DNA from: Apostichopus japonicus | Taxonomy: Eukaryota; Echinodermata; Holothuroidea; Aspidochirotida; Stichopodidae | Reading direction: 5' to 3' | NCBI RefSeq assembly: GCF_037975245.1 | Contig: NC_092579.1 | Coordinates: forward strand, 17,409,178 to 17,426,677 | Length of the DNA: 17,500 nucleotides | Shown: one piece after another, positions 8,391-17,319 of the stretch | Layout: each line of letters begins with the position of its first letter | How positions within the stretch are numbered: the first letter of the stretch is position 1 | Notes under the pieces: model-generated | Databases searched by the model: none | What the model was told of the DNA's origin: nothing | Seen by the model: the letters and a program-made list of their open reading frames with translations, nothing else | Translations under genes and position numbers: made by a program

Positions 8391-8488
8391 ACTCTGACCA
8401 TGGAGGTGAAACAGTTTTTACATTTTGTACCTCCATGCTCTGACCAGGGAGCTGCTACTCTAACAGTAGCAGCTCCCTGCTCTGACCA
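8391..8488. repeat. Twin perfect hairpins separated by repeated CTCTGACCA
   Basis: The first inverted repeat is CATGGAGGT (8399-8407) with ACCTCCATG (8429-8437), 9 bp around a 21-nt loop. The second is CAGGGAGCTGCTACT (8445-8459) with AGTAGCAGCTCCCTG (8465-8479), a perfect 15-bp stem with a 5-nt loop. The word CTCTGACCA occurs three times, just before each hairpin and just after the second (8392, 8438 and 8480). A short plus-strand open frame crosses the area but has no motifs. Function unknown: could be a transposon relic or a structured RNA. Confidence 0.6.
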
Positions 8489-9421
8489 AGAATTAGACAA
8501 CCTTCTACATCAAAGTACAATAGGTATAGGCTACTGTAAATACTCGTTTCCGCCATGCAGTGAATGAATTGATGCGTTCCGCAACACAGAGTCAATCTAC
8601 ACTGTAAAAAATGTCTGTGATATAACAGCTTTACACCGTTCATCTACTAAAATTAATCATGTTGTTAAAAAAAATTGTTGTCCATTTACAAAATGTATTG
8701 TAACAACATTTTCTGTATATGGGAACAAAATCTTCATAACAATACATCAACTGCTGTGTCGGAACAAAAGCATCAGGCTCGATCCAAGTTTTCATTATGC
8801 GGTCGAAGTGATCGCGAAAACGTTACACCAAATCTTGCATCATAAAACGAGAACCGTATTTTACATGCTGTTGGAATGATAGAAAGTAGCATATACGTTT
8901 AGTCTTACGCAATCAACGAGTTTTTCCAAAGTAGTAAAGTTAACAACTGTGTCGCAAAGTTGTAGATGACCTTTGTACACTACTTACAGTTGAATGACGC
9001 TGGGCGCGCGCACCGAAGGTCCGAAACCGCTGTAATTACGGTAAGTTATGATTTCAAAGCTTTCAGTCCTTTTTAATCTTACAGGAGTGCAACTATAGTG
9101 AATTGAGTCATATGAAACTGTTACTTTTTATGTAAGCATTTATTAAACGTTCGTTCGTTTGTTGGTTTGTTTGTTTTGAAATAAGCGGCAAAGCAAGTAG
9201 GCTAGGCCGACAGCACAGCTCTCTGTCGGTCCATTGTGTTCATACTAGCACAAGATGCTATGGCAGTTCTTTGTTAGGCGAGCATATACGATCGCTTACT
9301 TCTAGCATATCGTCGTAGCTGTTTTGACAGTCATACCAAACCTAAGCTTACATTCATTCTTTCGCGGTATCGTTTCTATTGGCTATGATATAACGCAGCC
9401 TAGACACAGGTCTCCAAAATA
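8489..9421. other. Intergenic, no gene recognised
   Basis: Nearly 1 kb without recognisable exons. It has a possible MITE terminus (TACACTGTAAAAAATG near 8598), a CGTTCGTTCGTTTG/TTTGTTTG low-complexity stretch around 9147-9175, and otherwise unique-looking AT-rich sequence. Confidence 0.5.
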
Positions 9422-9565
9422 CAGGCGCGTATCCAGGATTTTCAAACCCGGGGGGCGCGAATTACTATCTAAGCGGAGCGCCACCATCGGTTGGCGCGCA
9501 GCGTACAAGAAAATTTCTTGTTTTGAAACCCCCCCAGATCACCGGAAACGGCACTTCTCGGGCTT
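9422..9565 (+). mobile_element. hAT-like left end CAGGCGCGTATCCAGG with hairpin cassette
   Basis: The terminus at 9422 is followed by a G-run and then, 44 bp in, the cassette ATCTAAGCGGAGCGCC... to ...CACTTCTCGGGC (9466-9563). The cassette core GCGCCACC-ATCG-GGTTGGCGC can fold into a hairpin. The same terminus inverted (CCTGGATACGCACCTG) occurs at 11581-11596. No paired right end lies close by, so this is a truncated copy. Confidence 0.55.
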
Positions 9566-10028
9566 GAAATGACCAACCAGATGTACACTTTTTGCCTGAG
9601 AACCAGGTATTTCGTAATAGTTTTTTTTCCATCCATAACCTTTTTGAAGTTTGTCAACCCGGCATATGTTCGACCTGATGGCATCTCCTGTGGGTCTTTG
9701 CTTTTGTAGGTGATTCAACGTCGCGGCCCACAATACCCGTCAGCCCCACTTTTCAAGGTTTTAAGCCCCATATTTGTTCAGAATTTGAAAATTCACATTT
9801 CTCGTGAATAAACTCACTTGAAAACATACCTATAATGTTGTACAAAATTTCATCTATGGACAACCAATATAGAAAAACTTCCTTCAACCCCTAACAGACC
9901 GGTCAAAATTGCACGAGTAGAGGGAAGTGTGATGCAGAATGTTGGTCAGAAATTTTCGAAACTTCAGACACAGTTAATTTATTGGTGTACAAACATTAAA
10001 ACCTGTTATAACGGCTATTATAAAACTT
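9566..10028. other. Intergenic, no gene recognised
   Basis: Minus-strand open frames of 64-71 codons overlap here in two frames (9469-9733) with no recognisable family. An isolated CTTCCTTCAACC at 9879-9890 matches an arm of the hairpin at 10029-10069. Confidence 0.45.
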
Positions 10029-10069
10029 GGTTGAAGGAAATGAAAAAATAGCAGATATTTCCTTCAACC
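10029..10069. repeat. 13-bp perfect inverted repeat (hairpin)
   Basis: GGTTGAAGGAAAT (10029-10041) and ATTTCCTTCAACC (10057-10069) are exact inverse complements around a 15-nt A-rich loop. A third occurrence of CTTCCTTCAACC lies 150 bp upstream. There is no adjacent gene for which it could be a terminator, so it is annotated as structure only. Confidence 0.6.
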
Positions 10070-10104
10070 GAACACTACACACATAGGCGTAGGAGGCGCG
10101 GCGG

Positions 10105-10483
10105 CAGTGGCGGAGCTAGGGGTATTGGTCAGGAGTGGCGAGAATGGTCTGTAGGAGCGCTTTCGACACTATCTAAGCGGAGCGCCACCACTGGTTGTCG
10201 CGTAGCGTTGAGAAAATTTTTGAATAAAGATACTCCCTAGATCGTCAGAAATGACCCTTTCCGGGCCGGGCTAATTTGCAGATAAACGAAGAATAAGGTG
10301 TCATCGCCAAATGACACCAAGAAAATGTGAGAAATGTCAATAAGTAGATGAGAGCGCAATAAAAAAGTCAATAATCTAGAAAAAGTAAAAAGTGGTAAAG
10401 AGCTGAAAAAGGCGCCAGCAGTCCATTTGAGTCCGTCAGGGGGGGGGCATCCACCCCCCGACCGTATGGACGCTCCGCCACTG
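10105..10483 (+). mobile_element. Complete 379-bp hAT-like MITE with perfect 8-bp target duplication
   Basis: The left end CAGTGGCGGAGC (10105-10116) and right end GCTCCGCCACTG (10472-10483) are 12-bp perfect inverted repeats. The flanks CGCGGCGG (10097-10104) and CGCGGCGG (10484-10491) are an exact 8-bp direct repeat. An 8-bp duplication plus CAGTGGCG-type ends is diagnostic of hAT superfamily insertions (family knowledge). Inside, 65 bp from the left end, lies the hairpin cassette (10170-10270). There is no coding capacity, so it depends on a transposase elsewhere. The intact duplication indicates a fairly recent insertion. Confidence 0.85.
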
Positions 10484-10838
10484 CGCGGCGGGGGTGCAGC
10501 CCCTAATTCGCCATTACTAATGTAAAAGAGAGTTTTGACATAATTGGACCTCCATGCTTTTTATACATCTACATGAGACATGTCGTTGTTTACATTGGCA
10601 TCCCGCGGTATATTATGCAATTTGAACGGACCGTACGGTACATGATGGCATGCGATGTTATAACCGATGCTTGCTTATATGATATTGACATGGACACGTT
10701 GAACGCGCGCTTCGCGCGCGAAAATTTTTGGTTATTTTTTCAGGTTAGTCGGACAGTTTTGAGGCATTTCATCCTGGAACGCCATTTTCATGCTCACTGA
10801 TATGATGTGATATCTGCTGTTTGCGTTACAAATTCGAA
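10484..10838. other. Intergenic, no gene recognised
   Basis: A 75-codon plus-strand open frame (10573-10800) shows no recognisable family and includes a GC-palindromic GCGCGCTTCGCGCGCG stretch near 10704-10719. I treat it as non-coding. Confidence 0.4.
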
Positions 10839-11075
10839 CAGGCGCGTAGCGAGGAATTTGCCAAGGGAGGGGCGAAGCCTGTAGGCAAATTATCTAAGCG
10901 TAGCGCCACCATAGGTTGGCGCGAAGCGTACAAGAAAATTTTGGCCGAAAATGCCTCCCAGATCGCTGGAAATGGCACTACCCAGGACCATTTGTTAGCG
11001 CGAAGCGTACAAGCAAATTTTGGCCGAAAATGTCTCGCAGATCGCTGGAAATGACACTTCCCAGGCCTTGTAAGT
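10839..11075 (+). mobile_element. hAT-like left end CAGGCGCGTAGCGAGG with partly duplicated hairpin cassette
   Basis: The terminus at 10839 is followed 52 bp later by the cassette (TATCTAAGCGTAGCGCCACC at 10890). Its second half is tandemly duplicated: GCGCGAAGCGTACAAG at 10919 and again at 10998, each followed by AAATTTTGGCCGAAAATG and ending at CAGATCGCTGGAAATG (79-bp period). The downstream boundary is unclear. A G-run/C-run hairpin around 11138-11166 may belong to the same element. Confidence 0.55.
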
Positions 11076-11439
11076 TGCCTCTAAGCACTTTCTATTTTGA
11101 AATTACTTAGCGATATCATTTAAAAAAAATGCTGAATGGGGGGGGGGCGGGCGGTCGCCCCCATCCCAAAATGCGTCATGTTCCCCGACGACACGGTCGA
11201 GTTCGAGACCAGCCACAGTTGGTTTTATAGCACAATTCTACACACGCGTTATGATAGACCATATATAGATCATTAGTGAGAGAGGAAAATGGAAACGTCA
11301 AAAAATGGAGTTGTCGGTGTAAGGGGTAGGGTGAGTCACACTTTTACGAAATCATTGATCCGTCACTGGCTACCCTTCAGCGCTGTAATGATGTCACTGT
11401 TCCTCTTTCTCTCCCCGGTGTCTTCGCGTTTTTCTTTTA

Positions 11440-11549
11440 CTCCCTCCTTTTCTCCTTTTTCTCTCTTTCTTCTTTTTCTTTTCCCTTCCTTCCTCTCCTC
11501 CTCCTCTTTTTTCCTTTTTTCTTCTCTTTTTTTCTCTCCTCTTTTTCTT
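11440..11549. repeat. 110-nt uninterrupted polypyrimidine tract
   Basis: Every base from 11440 to 11549 is C or T. Open frames called across it on both strands are low-complexity (Ser/Phe/Leu-rich on plus, Lys/Glu/Arg-rich on minus) and are not genes. Long homopurine-homopyrimidine tracts can form triplex DNA (general knowledge). It abuts an inverted hAT-like terminus. Confidence 0.8.
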
Positions 11550-11596
11550 ACCCGGGGGGCGCGCGCCCCCAACGCCCCCCCCTGGATACGCACCTG
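11550..11596 (-). mobile_element. Inverted hAT-like terminus CCTGGATACGCACCTG with G/C-run hairpin
   Basis: Read on the minus strand this is CAGGTGCGTATCCAGG followed by G and C runs. It matches the terminus at 9422 at 15 of 16 positions. The flank CTTTACTA does not match the flank of the 10839 terminus, so I cannot assign the partner end. The adjacent pyrimidine tract may be internal to this element. Confidence 0.5.
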
Positions 11597-11683
11597 CTTT
11601 ACTATATAACATAGATTCTCTTAGGAAACTTCTTGATATCACTTTTACTGTTTAGTTTGAAGCCCCCCGATCGGCTTACACTA

Positions 11684-11740
11684 AATCTTGGGGGAGTCGT
11701 GCAGTCCCTGTCCTGAATCTTGGGGGAGTCGTGCAGTCCC
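11684..11740. repeat. Short 32-bp tandem duplication
   Basis: AATCTTGGGGGAGTCGTGCA followed by GTCCC occurs at 11684 and again at 11716, identical over 25 bases. A CCCCCCGA stretch just upstream could pair with the G run. Function unknown. Confidence 0.75.
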
Positions 11741-12492
11741 CTATGGCACGCCAAATGGTAAAATTCAGAAATGAACAATCTAGGCTAGGTTTATGGTTAA
11801 CAAACTCTGGTCTATCACTAAAATAGATCATCGATCAATAAAATAGGTTTCTTTGTCTGATAAATCACGTTTTTCCAGTGATAAATCAGAATTTTACTAA
11901 TACAACTTGTTTTGTTTTTCTTGCTGAATTTTGAAAACTAATTATTGGTCGGTAAAACCACTTGTTATTCCTTGTTCAAGTCTGAAGGATGCTACTGCAT
12001 GCAATGGGGAAACCCTGTGTGTACTATGTGCCTGTCATTTGATGCCTTGGCGTATAAACACGATATCACAAGAACCAAAGATGTTTGAACTCGAAATTTA
12101 GTATTTATAGGTATGTTTGAGTGGGAGAGAGCTTATGTGGAAGTTAACTATACAAAAAATTCCTGAAGGACATTTCTTTGTAAAGGGAAAATGTGAGTAT
12201 TGCGAGCTAGAAAAAAATTACAGGCAAAGTCTACCTCCTAGCCCTCCTCCCCCCCCCTACCCATCCAGAACTGTGCCTGAGCTGCTATTTGCCCCTAGCC
12301 TACTTTAAGTATCATGAACAGTTGATGTATGCACTGTTGTATGCTATACTAACCCGATCTTAGCATGAATGTGTTGATTGTGGGTGTTATGAATTATGCT
12401 AAACTGTAACCTACTTACAGTATTAACTGATAAGATTTGTCGTCTGTCAATATATATGTAACCAAAAGTGTTTGTTTGTTTTCCTTTCATAG
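11741..12492. other. Non-coding, probably intron or upstream flank of the gene at 12493
   Basis: AT-rich. A 63-codon open frame (12117-12308) shows no family signature and ends in a low-complexity Pro/Ser stretch, so it is probably not coding. The last ~20 bases (TTTGTTTTCCTTTCATAG) are a good polypyrimidine tract plus acceptor for exon A, so at least the right part is probably intron. Confidence 0.45.
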
Positions 12493-12731
12493 GATAGGCT
12501 TCGGCTAAACCTGAGATGGAATAGTCAGGGGCACCGGATTTGTAATGTATTGTTGGAGAGCCTGACCCATTTCCGAAAGGTTTCCATATGTTTTACTCTC
12601 TTGCAGATGGTTACTTGTTCATGTGGTGTTCACTCTGATACTGCAGCTAGAAAGATGTGTCACTACCCGCTTCATCAAAATCAACCAAATTTTCAATTTA
12701 CGTGTCATGAAGAAAGTGCAACAGAATTTTT
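12493..12731 (+). CDS. Exon A of a partial gene: uncharacterised metazoan protein, C-terminal part
   Basis: The exon is bounded by an acceptor (TTTTCCTTTCATAG) and a donor (TTTTT|GTAAGT). Only one frame is open throughout: the other two hit stops within the first few codons. It encodes 79 residues starting DRLRLNLRW and ending ESATEF, with two bases left over (phase 2). It starts in phase 0, so an upstream exon is expected. The segment is Cys/His-containing (VTCSCGVHS...KMCHYPLH) but fits no zinc finger I recognise. Joined to exon B at the 13371 acceptor it gives ...SATEFL-NRMAITVD in frame. Belonging to the same gene is inferred from phase and proximity. Confidence 0.5.
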
Positions 12732-13371
12732 GTAAGTTATTCAGACTATAATAAGACTATGATTGGTCTCACATATCTATGCACTAGATCATCGGGTTTC
12801 ACTTTTCTTCGTGGGAAAGTGCGTCACGGTGACCTCTGGATTCATCCAGAGTGCAAGAGTTTCACTTGCAGGCTACTCTTGCATAATTTCTGAAAGAAAT
12901 TGCTTTTAAAATTATAATCCATGGATCTTTATACTTTAAGATATTCAAGGGCATAGGAACCGGGGGGCTGGGGGCGCCAGCCCCCCCAGTGAAAAATATG
13001 GAGGGGCGGAAGTATCATTCCGCCCCCCCCCGCTTCGCAAGTCAGAAAACCCCTTTTTCATTTCCAAATGAGAAAAAAATCTCATTTGGAGCACCAAATT
13101 GCATCTATGGTCAGGTGAAAATGCAAAATTATATACAAAATCGAGTGGGTGGGTTGAAGTGTGCTATATTGCACCAAATTGCATCTGAGGCCACCTTGAA
13201 ATGCAAAGTAATTGCAAAGGGGAGGGGGACACCCCCTCCCCTTAGACCCCTCCCCCAGGCCGGCCATCAGTCTTCAGCCCCCCCCCACTCAAAAGTACCT
13301 TCCTACGCCACTGAAGATATTAATAAAAAATGCTTTTGTTTTTATGTAACAGGTTGCAATCCATTTCTTAG
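12732..13371 (+). other. Intron between exons A and B, hosting a MITE
   Basis: The intron begins GTAAGT and ends AG at 13371 (or 13352). Most of it is the hAT-like MITE at 12946-13313. The remaining left part (12732-12945) is unique-looking AT-rich sequence with the palindromic word CTCTGGATTCATCCAGAG near 12833-12850. Confidence 0.5.
12946..13313. mobile_element. 368-bp hAT-like MITE in an intron, perfect 8-bp target duplication
   Basis: The right end CCTACGCCACTG (13302-13313) is intact. The left end CAAGGGCATAGG (12946-12957) has decayed to 9 of 12 identities. The flanks AAGATATT (12938-12945) and AAGATATT (13314-13321) are an exact 8-bp duplication. Inside are a G-run/C-run hairpin after the left end and an 80-bp internal partial repeat (GCACCAAATTGCATCT at 13091 and 13171). 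The same family in opposite orientation starts at 17320. It has no coding capacity, although a long accidental ORF passes through it. Confidence 0.85.
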
Positions 13372-13518
13372 AAACAGAATGGCAATAACAGTTGATCGGG
13401 AACCTCTGCTGTATCCTACATCCATTACTGCTGCGTTGAAGATGTTGTTCATGAGCTATTATGTGTTCAACATATGCTATCCCACAGAGGTTCAAGCAAC
13501 CATGGAATACATACAGAG
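13372..13518 (+). CDS. Exon B of the partial gene (YYVFN...YP...YIQR region)
   Basis: The exon encodes NRMAITVDREPLLYPTSI, then TAALKMLFMSYYVFNICYP, then TEVQATMEYIQR, and ends at the donor CAGAG|GTACAG in phase 2. From memory, the pattern of a vdg-like strand, an AL..LF..YYVFN helix, YP and then FIQR is the hallmark of the C-terminal region of a widespread family of uncharacterised proteins in fish, cnidarians and echinoderms (often named SAM-domain-containing-3-like). Two acceptors are possible: 13352 (TTTTTATGTAACAG, the stronger) adds GCNPFLR, and 13371 (CCATTTCTTAG) is in phase with exon A. An ORF reading back to 12989 runs through intron and MITE sequence and should not be taken as the exon. 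Confidence 0.65.
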
Positions 13519-14111
<593 letters not shown>

Positions 14112-14226
14112 AATACTGTTCGAGATTGATCCAGGGAGAGGGTCTAGGGCAAAGAAATCTTACAGATGGTGTATAAATCCGAAAGTAACTTCTCTTTGTG
14201 AGCGGATGAAGGAAAGTAGAGAGTGA
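14112..14226 (+). CDS. Exon C, terminal coding exon of the partial gene
   Basis: The exon follows the acceptor TTATTCCCTACAG at 14111. Joining exon B (ending AG) to its first base A makes an Arg codon and continues ILFEIDPGRGSRAKKS, then YRWCINPKVTSLCERMKES, then RE and a TGA at 14224-14226. The order YIQR-ILFEIDPGRGSRAKK...INPKV matches the usual end of this family (FIQR, then I-P-G-K basic stretch, then NP-V), which supports the splice. The exon encodes only 37 codons and is easily missed. Exons A to C together give 501 nt, 166 residues plus stop. The function of the family is not known to me. Confidence 0.65.
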
Positions 14227-15395
14227 GATATGCAGTGAATGTGGCCAAAAGCTACTTGGTTTAACTGCATTTAATTTTGTTTTGTTTAATGCCGTATACT
14301 TTTTGTTTTTTGTTTAATGATACCTCCATTTCAAAAGCACTGACTCTGTGAACTATTCTGCTATAAATCACTAAATTTTACAGATTCATGTTACAATGTA
14401 ACTTAAAGTTGACTTTTAAAATACTTAATAAACAGTAAGGTAATCTGCTTGCTTCAGAAGTATTTTAACCAAACATTGTATTTTCTTAAATACAAAATAT
14501 GATTCTGTACAGAACAACCTCATAGCTTTTTCAGTACAAGTTGGATGTAACTATATAAAAATATCCAAATTTGAGCACTGTCAAGTAGATTTTCTGATTG
14601 TTCTATATATTGGAAAGGGTTCATTTTACCAAAAAAATATCCCAGTGTGCCTGAGCATTTCAATGGAAGTTTCATCACTTTGACATTGACCATCAATCTA
14701 ACTGTTTTCTTTTTTTCTTTCTATTGATTTGGGAGTTGGTCTGATAGCAGTAAAGCTTATTTCCAAGAGTAGCAACTGTACTCATTCGAAACAAAGTATT
14801 TTTACTAGAAGAAATCCTTTTAAGTACTCTAAGCATATAAATAGTATTTGAGTTTCACACTGTTAATAGCTTTTTGTTTCAGGTTCAGTTTCAATGCAAC
14901 TTAAGTGGTTTCCAGGTTCATGTTATTGTTTTGTTTCTTATTTCTTTAGTATGTCATAGAGTAGTATTTTTTAGTCGTTGCTCTTTCATTCTATACACTA
15001 TCTCTTTGTAAGAGCGCTAATTACAATGGACAGCAGTATCCTTGGTAGGTTCATAGGGTAAATTAACCCCCTGCTATTCAGCATTTATCAATCTTGCTTA
15101 AATAGTATTTTACCTTTGGAAGTCTAATATCATCAGGAAAGTCCAGATTAATGTGCTGAGATAGCTTAGTAGTAGTATGATAATATCACTGTTTTTCAAT
15201 GCACTGGTAGACAAATTCACACTTTATCCCTGTTTTGGAATGATATCTAAACTGTCCATGTTAGTGTAATATATTGTTACATTGTTGTTTGCAGTGCTAA
15301 TTCCACATTTGCTGTATATGATGTTATCCTAAAAGTCTAAAACACCTGTCAAGATTGCATGTTGGTAAATAAAGATATGTGTGTTTGGTAAATTT
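14227..15395 (+). other. Probable 3' UTR with two AATAAA polyadenylation signals
   Basis: After the TGA at 14224-14226 the sequence is AT-rich without further exon-like frames. AATAAA occurs at 14427-14432 and at 15368-15373. The second is followed within 10-15 bases by a GT-rich stretch (ATGTGTGTTTGGT), the expected downstream element. Either could end the transcript, the second looking better. A UTR of about 1.15 kb would be ordinary for a metazoan gene. This depends on the exon C call. Confidence 0.4.
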
Positions 15396-16130
15396 GACTC
15401 TCTCAATGTGTTCCTCTTGGTATAACGTTTATTTTTTCATCTAAATCTCTTTCATGTACAACAAATTCCTCTCCACATAGGATTCGCCAAGGATCACAAA
15501 TTACTTTACCCATATATAGCAGCTTCATTTGAATACATAATTTTTACTTTCAACCACAACTTTTTACCGTGTATACAAACTGTTATTTGGTAAATTAACG
15601 GAAACATTCTGTCTAGAAACGAAAAAAGTTCGACCAATATACAAAAAGTATTTTGAATGTTACATCACTTTTTCCATGTTGCCACATAAAATTCTACCTG
15701 AATAAATAGAAATGAATCTGTTTCTACACAAACCGTAGTTGTGCATTTACAGTTGCTGTTGTACACTGATGAAAAAACAGATGGAAACTAATTGACAGCT
15801 TTTCTTTTGTAAATATACAGAGAAATTTTTTACAGTGTAGCTAAGTCCTGAGAGATTATGTATGAAAACAAAATGACCCACATACAGTAGGGTGCTTGGT
15901 TATCAAAATAGACGAATATTTGTCGAAGACTTTGATTTGTCCCCGGTTTACCGATTTCGCGAAATAGATCCCACACTAATTGCATAGGGCGACAAACGTG
16001 TATGTAAGTAAGTATAGGGGACTACCCTATAGAAAATCATGATTTCCTAGTATAGAATGTGACATGAAGAGACTCAAGAGAGTGACATGAAGGGAGGGAC
16101 ATGGGAAGAGGTCCATGAATAGAGGGCAGG
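15396..16130. other. Intergenic, no gene recognised
   Basis: AT-rich. A possible MITE terminus (TTTTTTACAGTGTAG) lies at about 15827-15841, and a GTGACATGAAG direct repeat near 16059 and 16081. No exon or RNA gene seen. Confidence 0.45.
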
Positions 16131-16190
16131 CCAGTAGCCAGGATTTTTTACACGGAGGGGCACCATAGTATCAAGGGGGGCACAAATAAT
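16131..16190 (+). mobile_element. Orphan hAT-like left end
   Basis: CAGTAGCCAGGATTTTTTAC, followed by GGAGGGGCACC and GGGGGGCACA, has the layout of the degraded CAGTGGCGTAGCCAGG-type termini common in this window. No right end or target duplication is seen. Confidence 0.35.
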
Positions 16191-16713
16191 GTTTATGAGA
16201 AAATAAATAGGCCTATAACGCATTATTGTGTTCGAGAACGAGTCGCATATAATATCATGCAGTTACAGATACACATGCAACGATTGCTCTTGTACTTATA
16301 TCACCAAACATCATTGCATGGAAAATGGTTGAGAATATTGTACTAGGCCTACTGTACTTTTTATTGTACAGTCACAAGCCTGGCCAAAAATTAATCGTTG
16401 ACACTTCCTAAAGTAAATTTTTATCTCGGAAAAAAATGCGTATATATAGAAATAAACGACATGCAATGCATGCATATGAGATGCATTTAGAATATGCATT
16501 CTTAAGCAACTGACAGTCGGATTCAGCATTAAAGAAGCAAATCACTATTTGTTTTTTTGTTTTTGTTTTTTGTTTTGGCTTGACCCAGTGTGAGTGAGTG
16601 CTTCATGAAACATTTCTGTAGGACCTACGATTTCATATTTAAATGAGAGTAATACACAATTTTAAAAGGTCCGATGCATACTTAGTTTCTTTCGATATAA
16701 ATTATGATATAAG
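16191..16713. other. Intergenic, ATGCAT-rich and T-rich patches
   Basis: Contains repeated ATGCAT and ATGCAA words (about 16460-16502), a poly-T/GTTTTT low-complexity stretch (16549-16577), and a 72-codon minus-strand frame with no recognisable family. Ends in GATATAAG, the left copy of the MITE target duplication. Confidence 0.45.
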
Positions 16714-16959
16714 CAGTGGCGTAGGAAAGGGGGCTGGGGAATCCCCCCCCCCCACCACCTGAAGGATTTTTTTTTTAAAGCGGTGGTAAAATTTACCAAA
16801 TTTGGCCCATTTTTCTTGAAAATTCGAAGAAAAAATCATAAATTATGAATGTCTTGCTCCCTCTGGAAGAAAGTTCGAAGAAATTTCGGAAAATCGCGGT
16901 GAAAAGTCGAAAATTTTGAGAATTTCGCCCCTCTGGAAAAAAGTCTAGCTACGCCACTG
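16714..16959. mobile_element. Complete 246-bp hAT-like MITE
   Basis: The left end CAGTGGCGTAG (16714-16724) and right end CTACGCCACTG (16949-16959) are 11-bp perfect inverted repeats. The flanks GATATAAG (16706-16713) and GATATAAA (16960-16967) are an 8-bp duplication with one mismatch. A G-rich then C-rich hairpin follows the left end, and the interior is A-rich with repeated AAAAATTCGAAGAAA-like words. No coding capacity. The left end resembles those at 12946 and 2599. Confidence 0.8.
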
Positions 16960-17054
16960 GATATAAATACTGGTCTTCAGCCCCTTCTCTTTTGAAAATC
17001 CTGGAATTTCGTTGGCATTTTATCATTTTTTATATAATAAATTGAATATAATTA

Positions 17055-17315
17055 CCCAATCTTCCTGACATGACACTAGCTCCTTCATATGATTGGCTAA
17101 TAATCTTTTCAGGTTACAGTCCTGCCTTTTCAATCACGTCAATTATTGCATTTGCCGTACTTTCTGCTGTGAACAACAAAAGTTTCCCCCGAGTAAGAAA
17201 TTTTCCGGCTTTTGCAAATCCCCCAGTTTCGTTATTTCCCCGAAATGCCATTTCATTCATGGCAAGAAATTTAATTACATCAAAGGTTCTTCTCACAGTT
17301 GCTGAAGAAGGGGCT
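17055..17315 (-). pseudogene. Decayed hAT transposase / ZMYM1-type (DUF4371-like) fragment
   Basis: Minus-strand translation from about 17315 reads VSAPSSATVRRTFDVIKFLA, then MNEMAFRGNNETGGFAKAGKFL, then STANAIIDVIEKAGL, an in-frame TAA (17114-17116), and then PEKIISQSYEGASVMSG. I recognise the order I.FLA..E.AFRG..E, then A..I...I...GL, then QSYDGASVMSG from hAT-derived ZMYM1-like proteins (DUF4371 region, metal-binding RNase H-like fold). The spacing between AFRG and GASVMSG is shorter than usual, so an internal deletion as well as the stop is likely. The fragment ends near 17055 and is interrupted upstream by the MITE at 17320. Clearly non-functional. Confidence 0.6.
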
Positions 17316-17319
17316 GAAA

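Noticed and set aside
8597-8612. TACACTGTAAAAAATG as a MITE terminus, paired with TTTTTTACAGTGTAG at 15827
   Set aside because: The two ends are 7 kb apart with no matching duplication, and no nearer partner was found. Each may be a solo end, but neither supports an element call.
10573-10800. 75-codon plus-strand frame
   Set aside because: No family resemblance. It passes through a GC palindrome typical of repeats and lies between two transposon remnants.
11199-11210. GAGTTCGAGACC, a match to the pol III B box, possible tRNA or SINE promoter
   Set aside because: No convincing A box lies 30-60 bp upstream (that stretch is a G/C run), and no tRNA cloverleaf can be drawn. A single short motif is not enough.
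10839-11596. One 758-bp element joining the ends at 10839 and 11596
   Set aside because: The termini agree at only 13 of 16 bases and the flanking 8-mers (AATTCGAA and CTTTACTA) do not match.
11289-11642. Three overlapping frames (Ser/Phe-rich on plus, Lys/Glu/Arg-rich on minus)
   Set aside because: All are translations of the pyrimidine tract, with no complexity or family signal.
12580-12615. A tiny intron within exon A (GTTTCC...CTCTTGCAG)
   Set aside because: It would be only 36 nt, has a poor donor, and the frame stays open through it, so a single exon is simpler.
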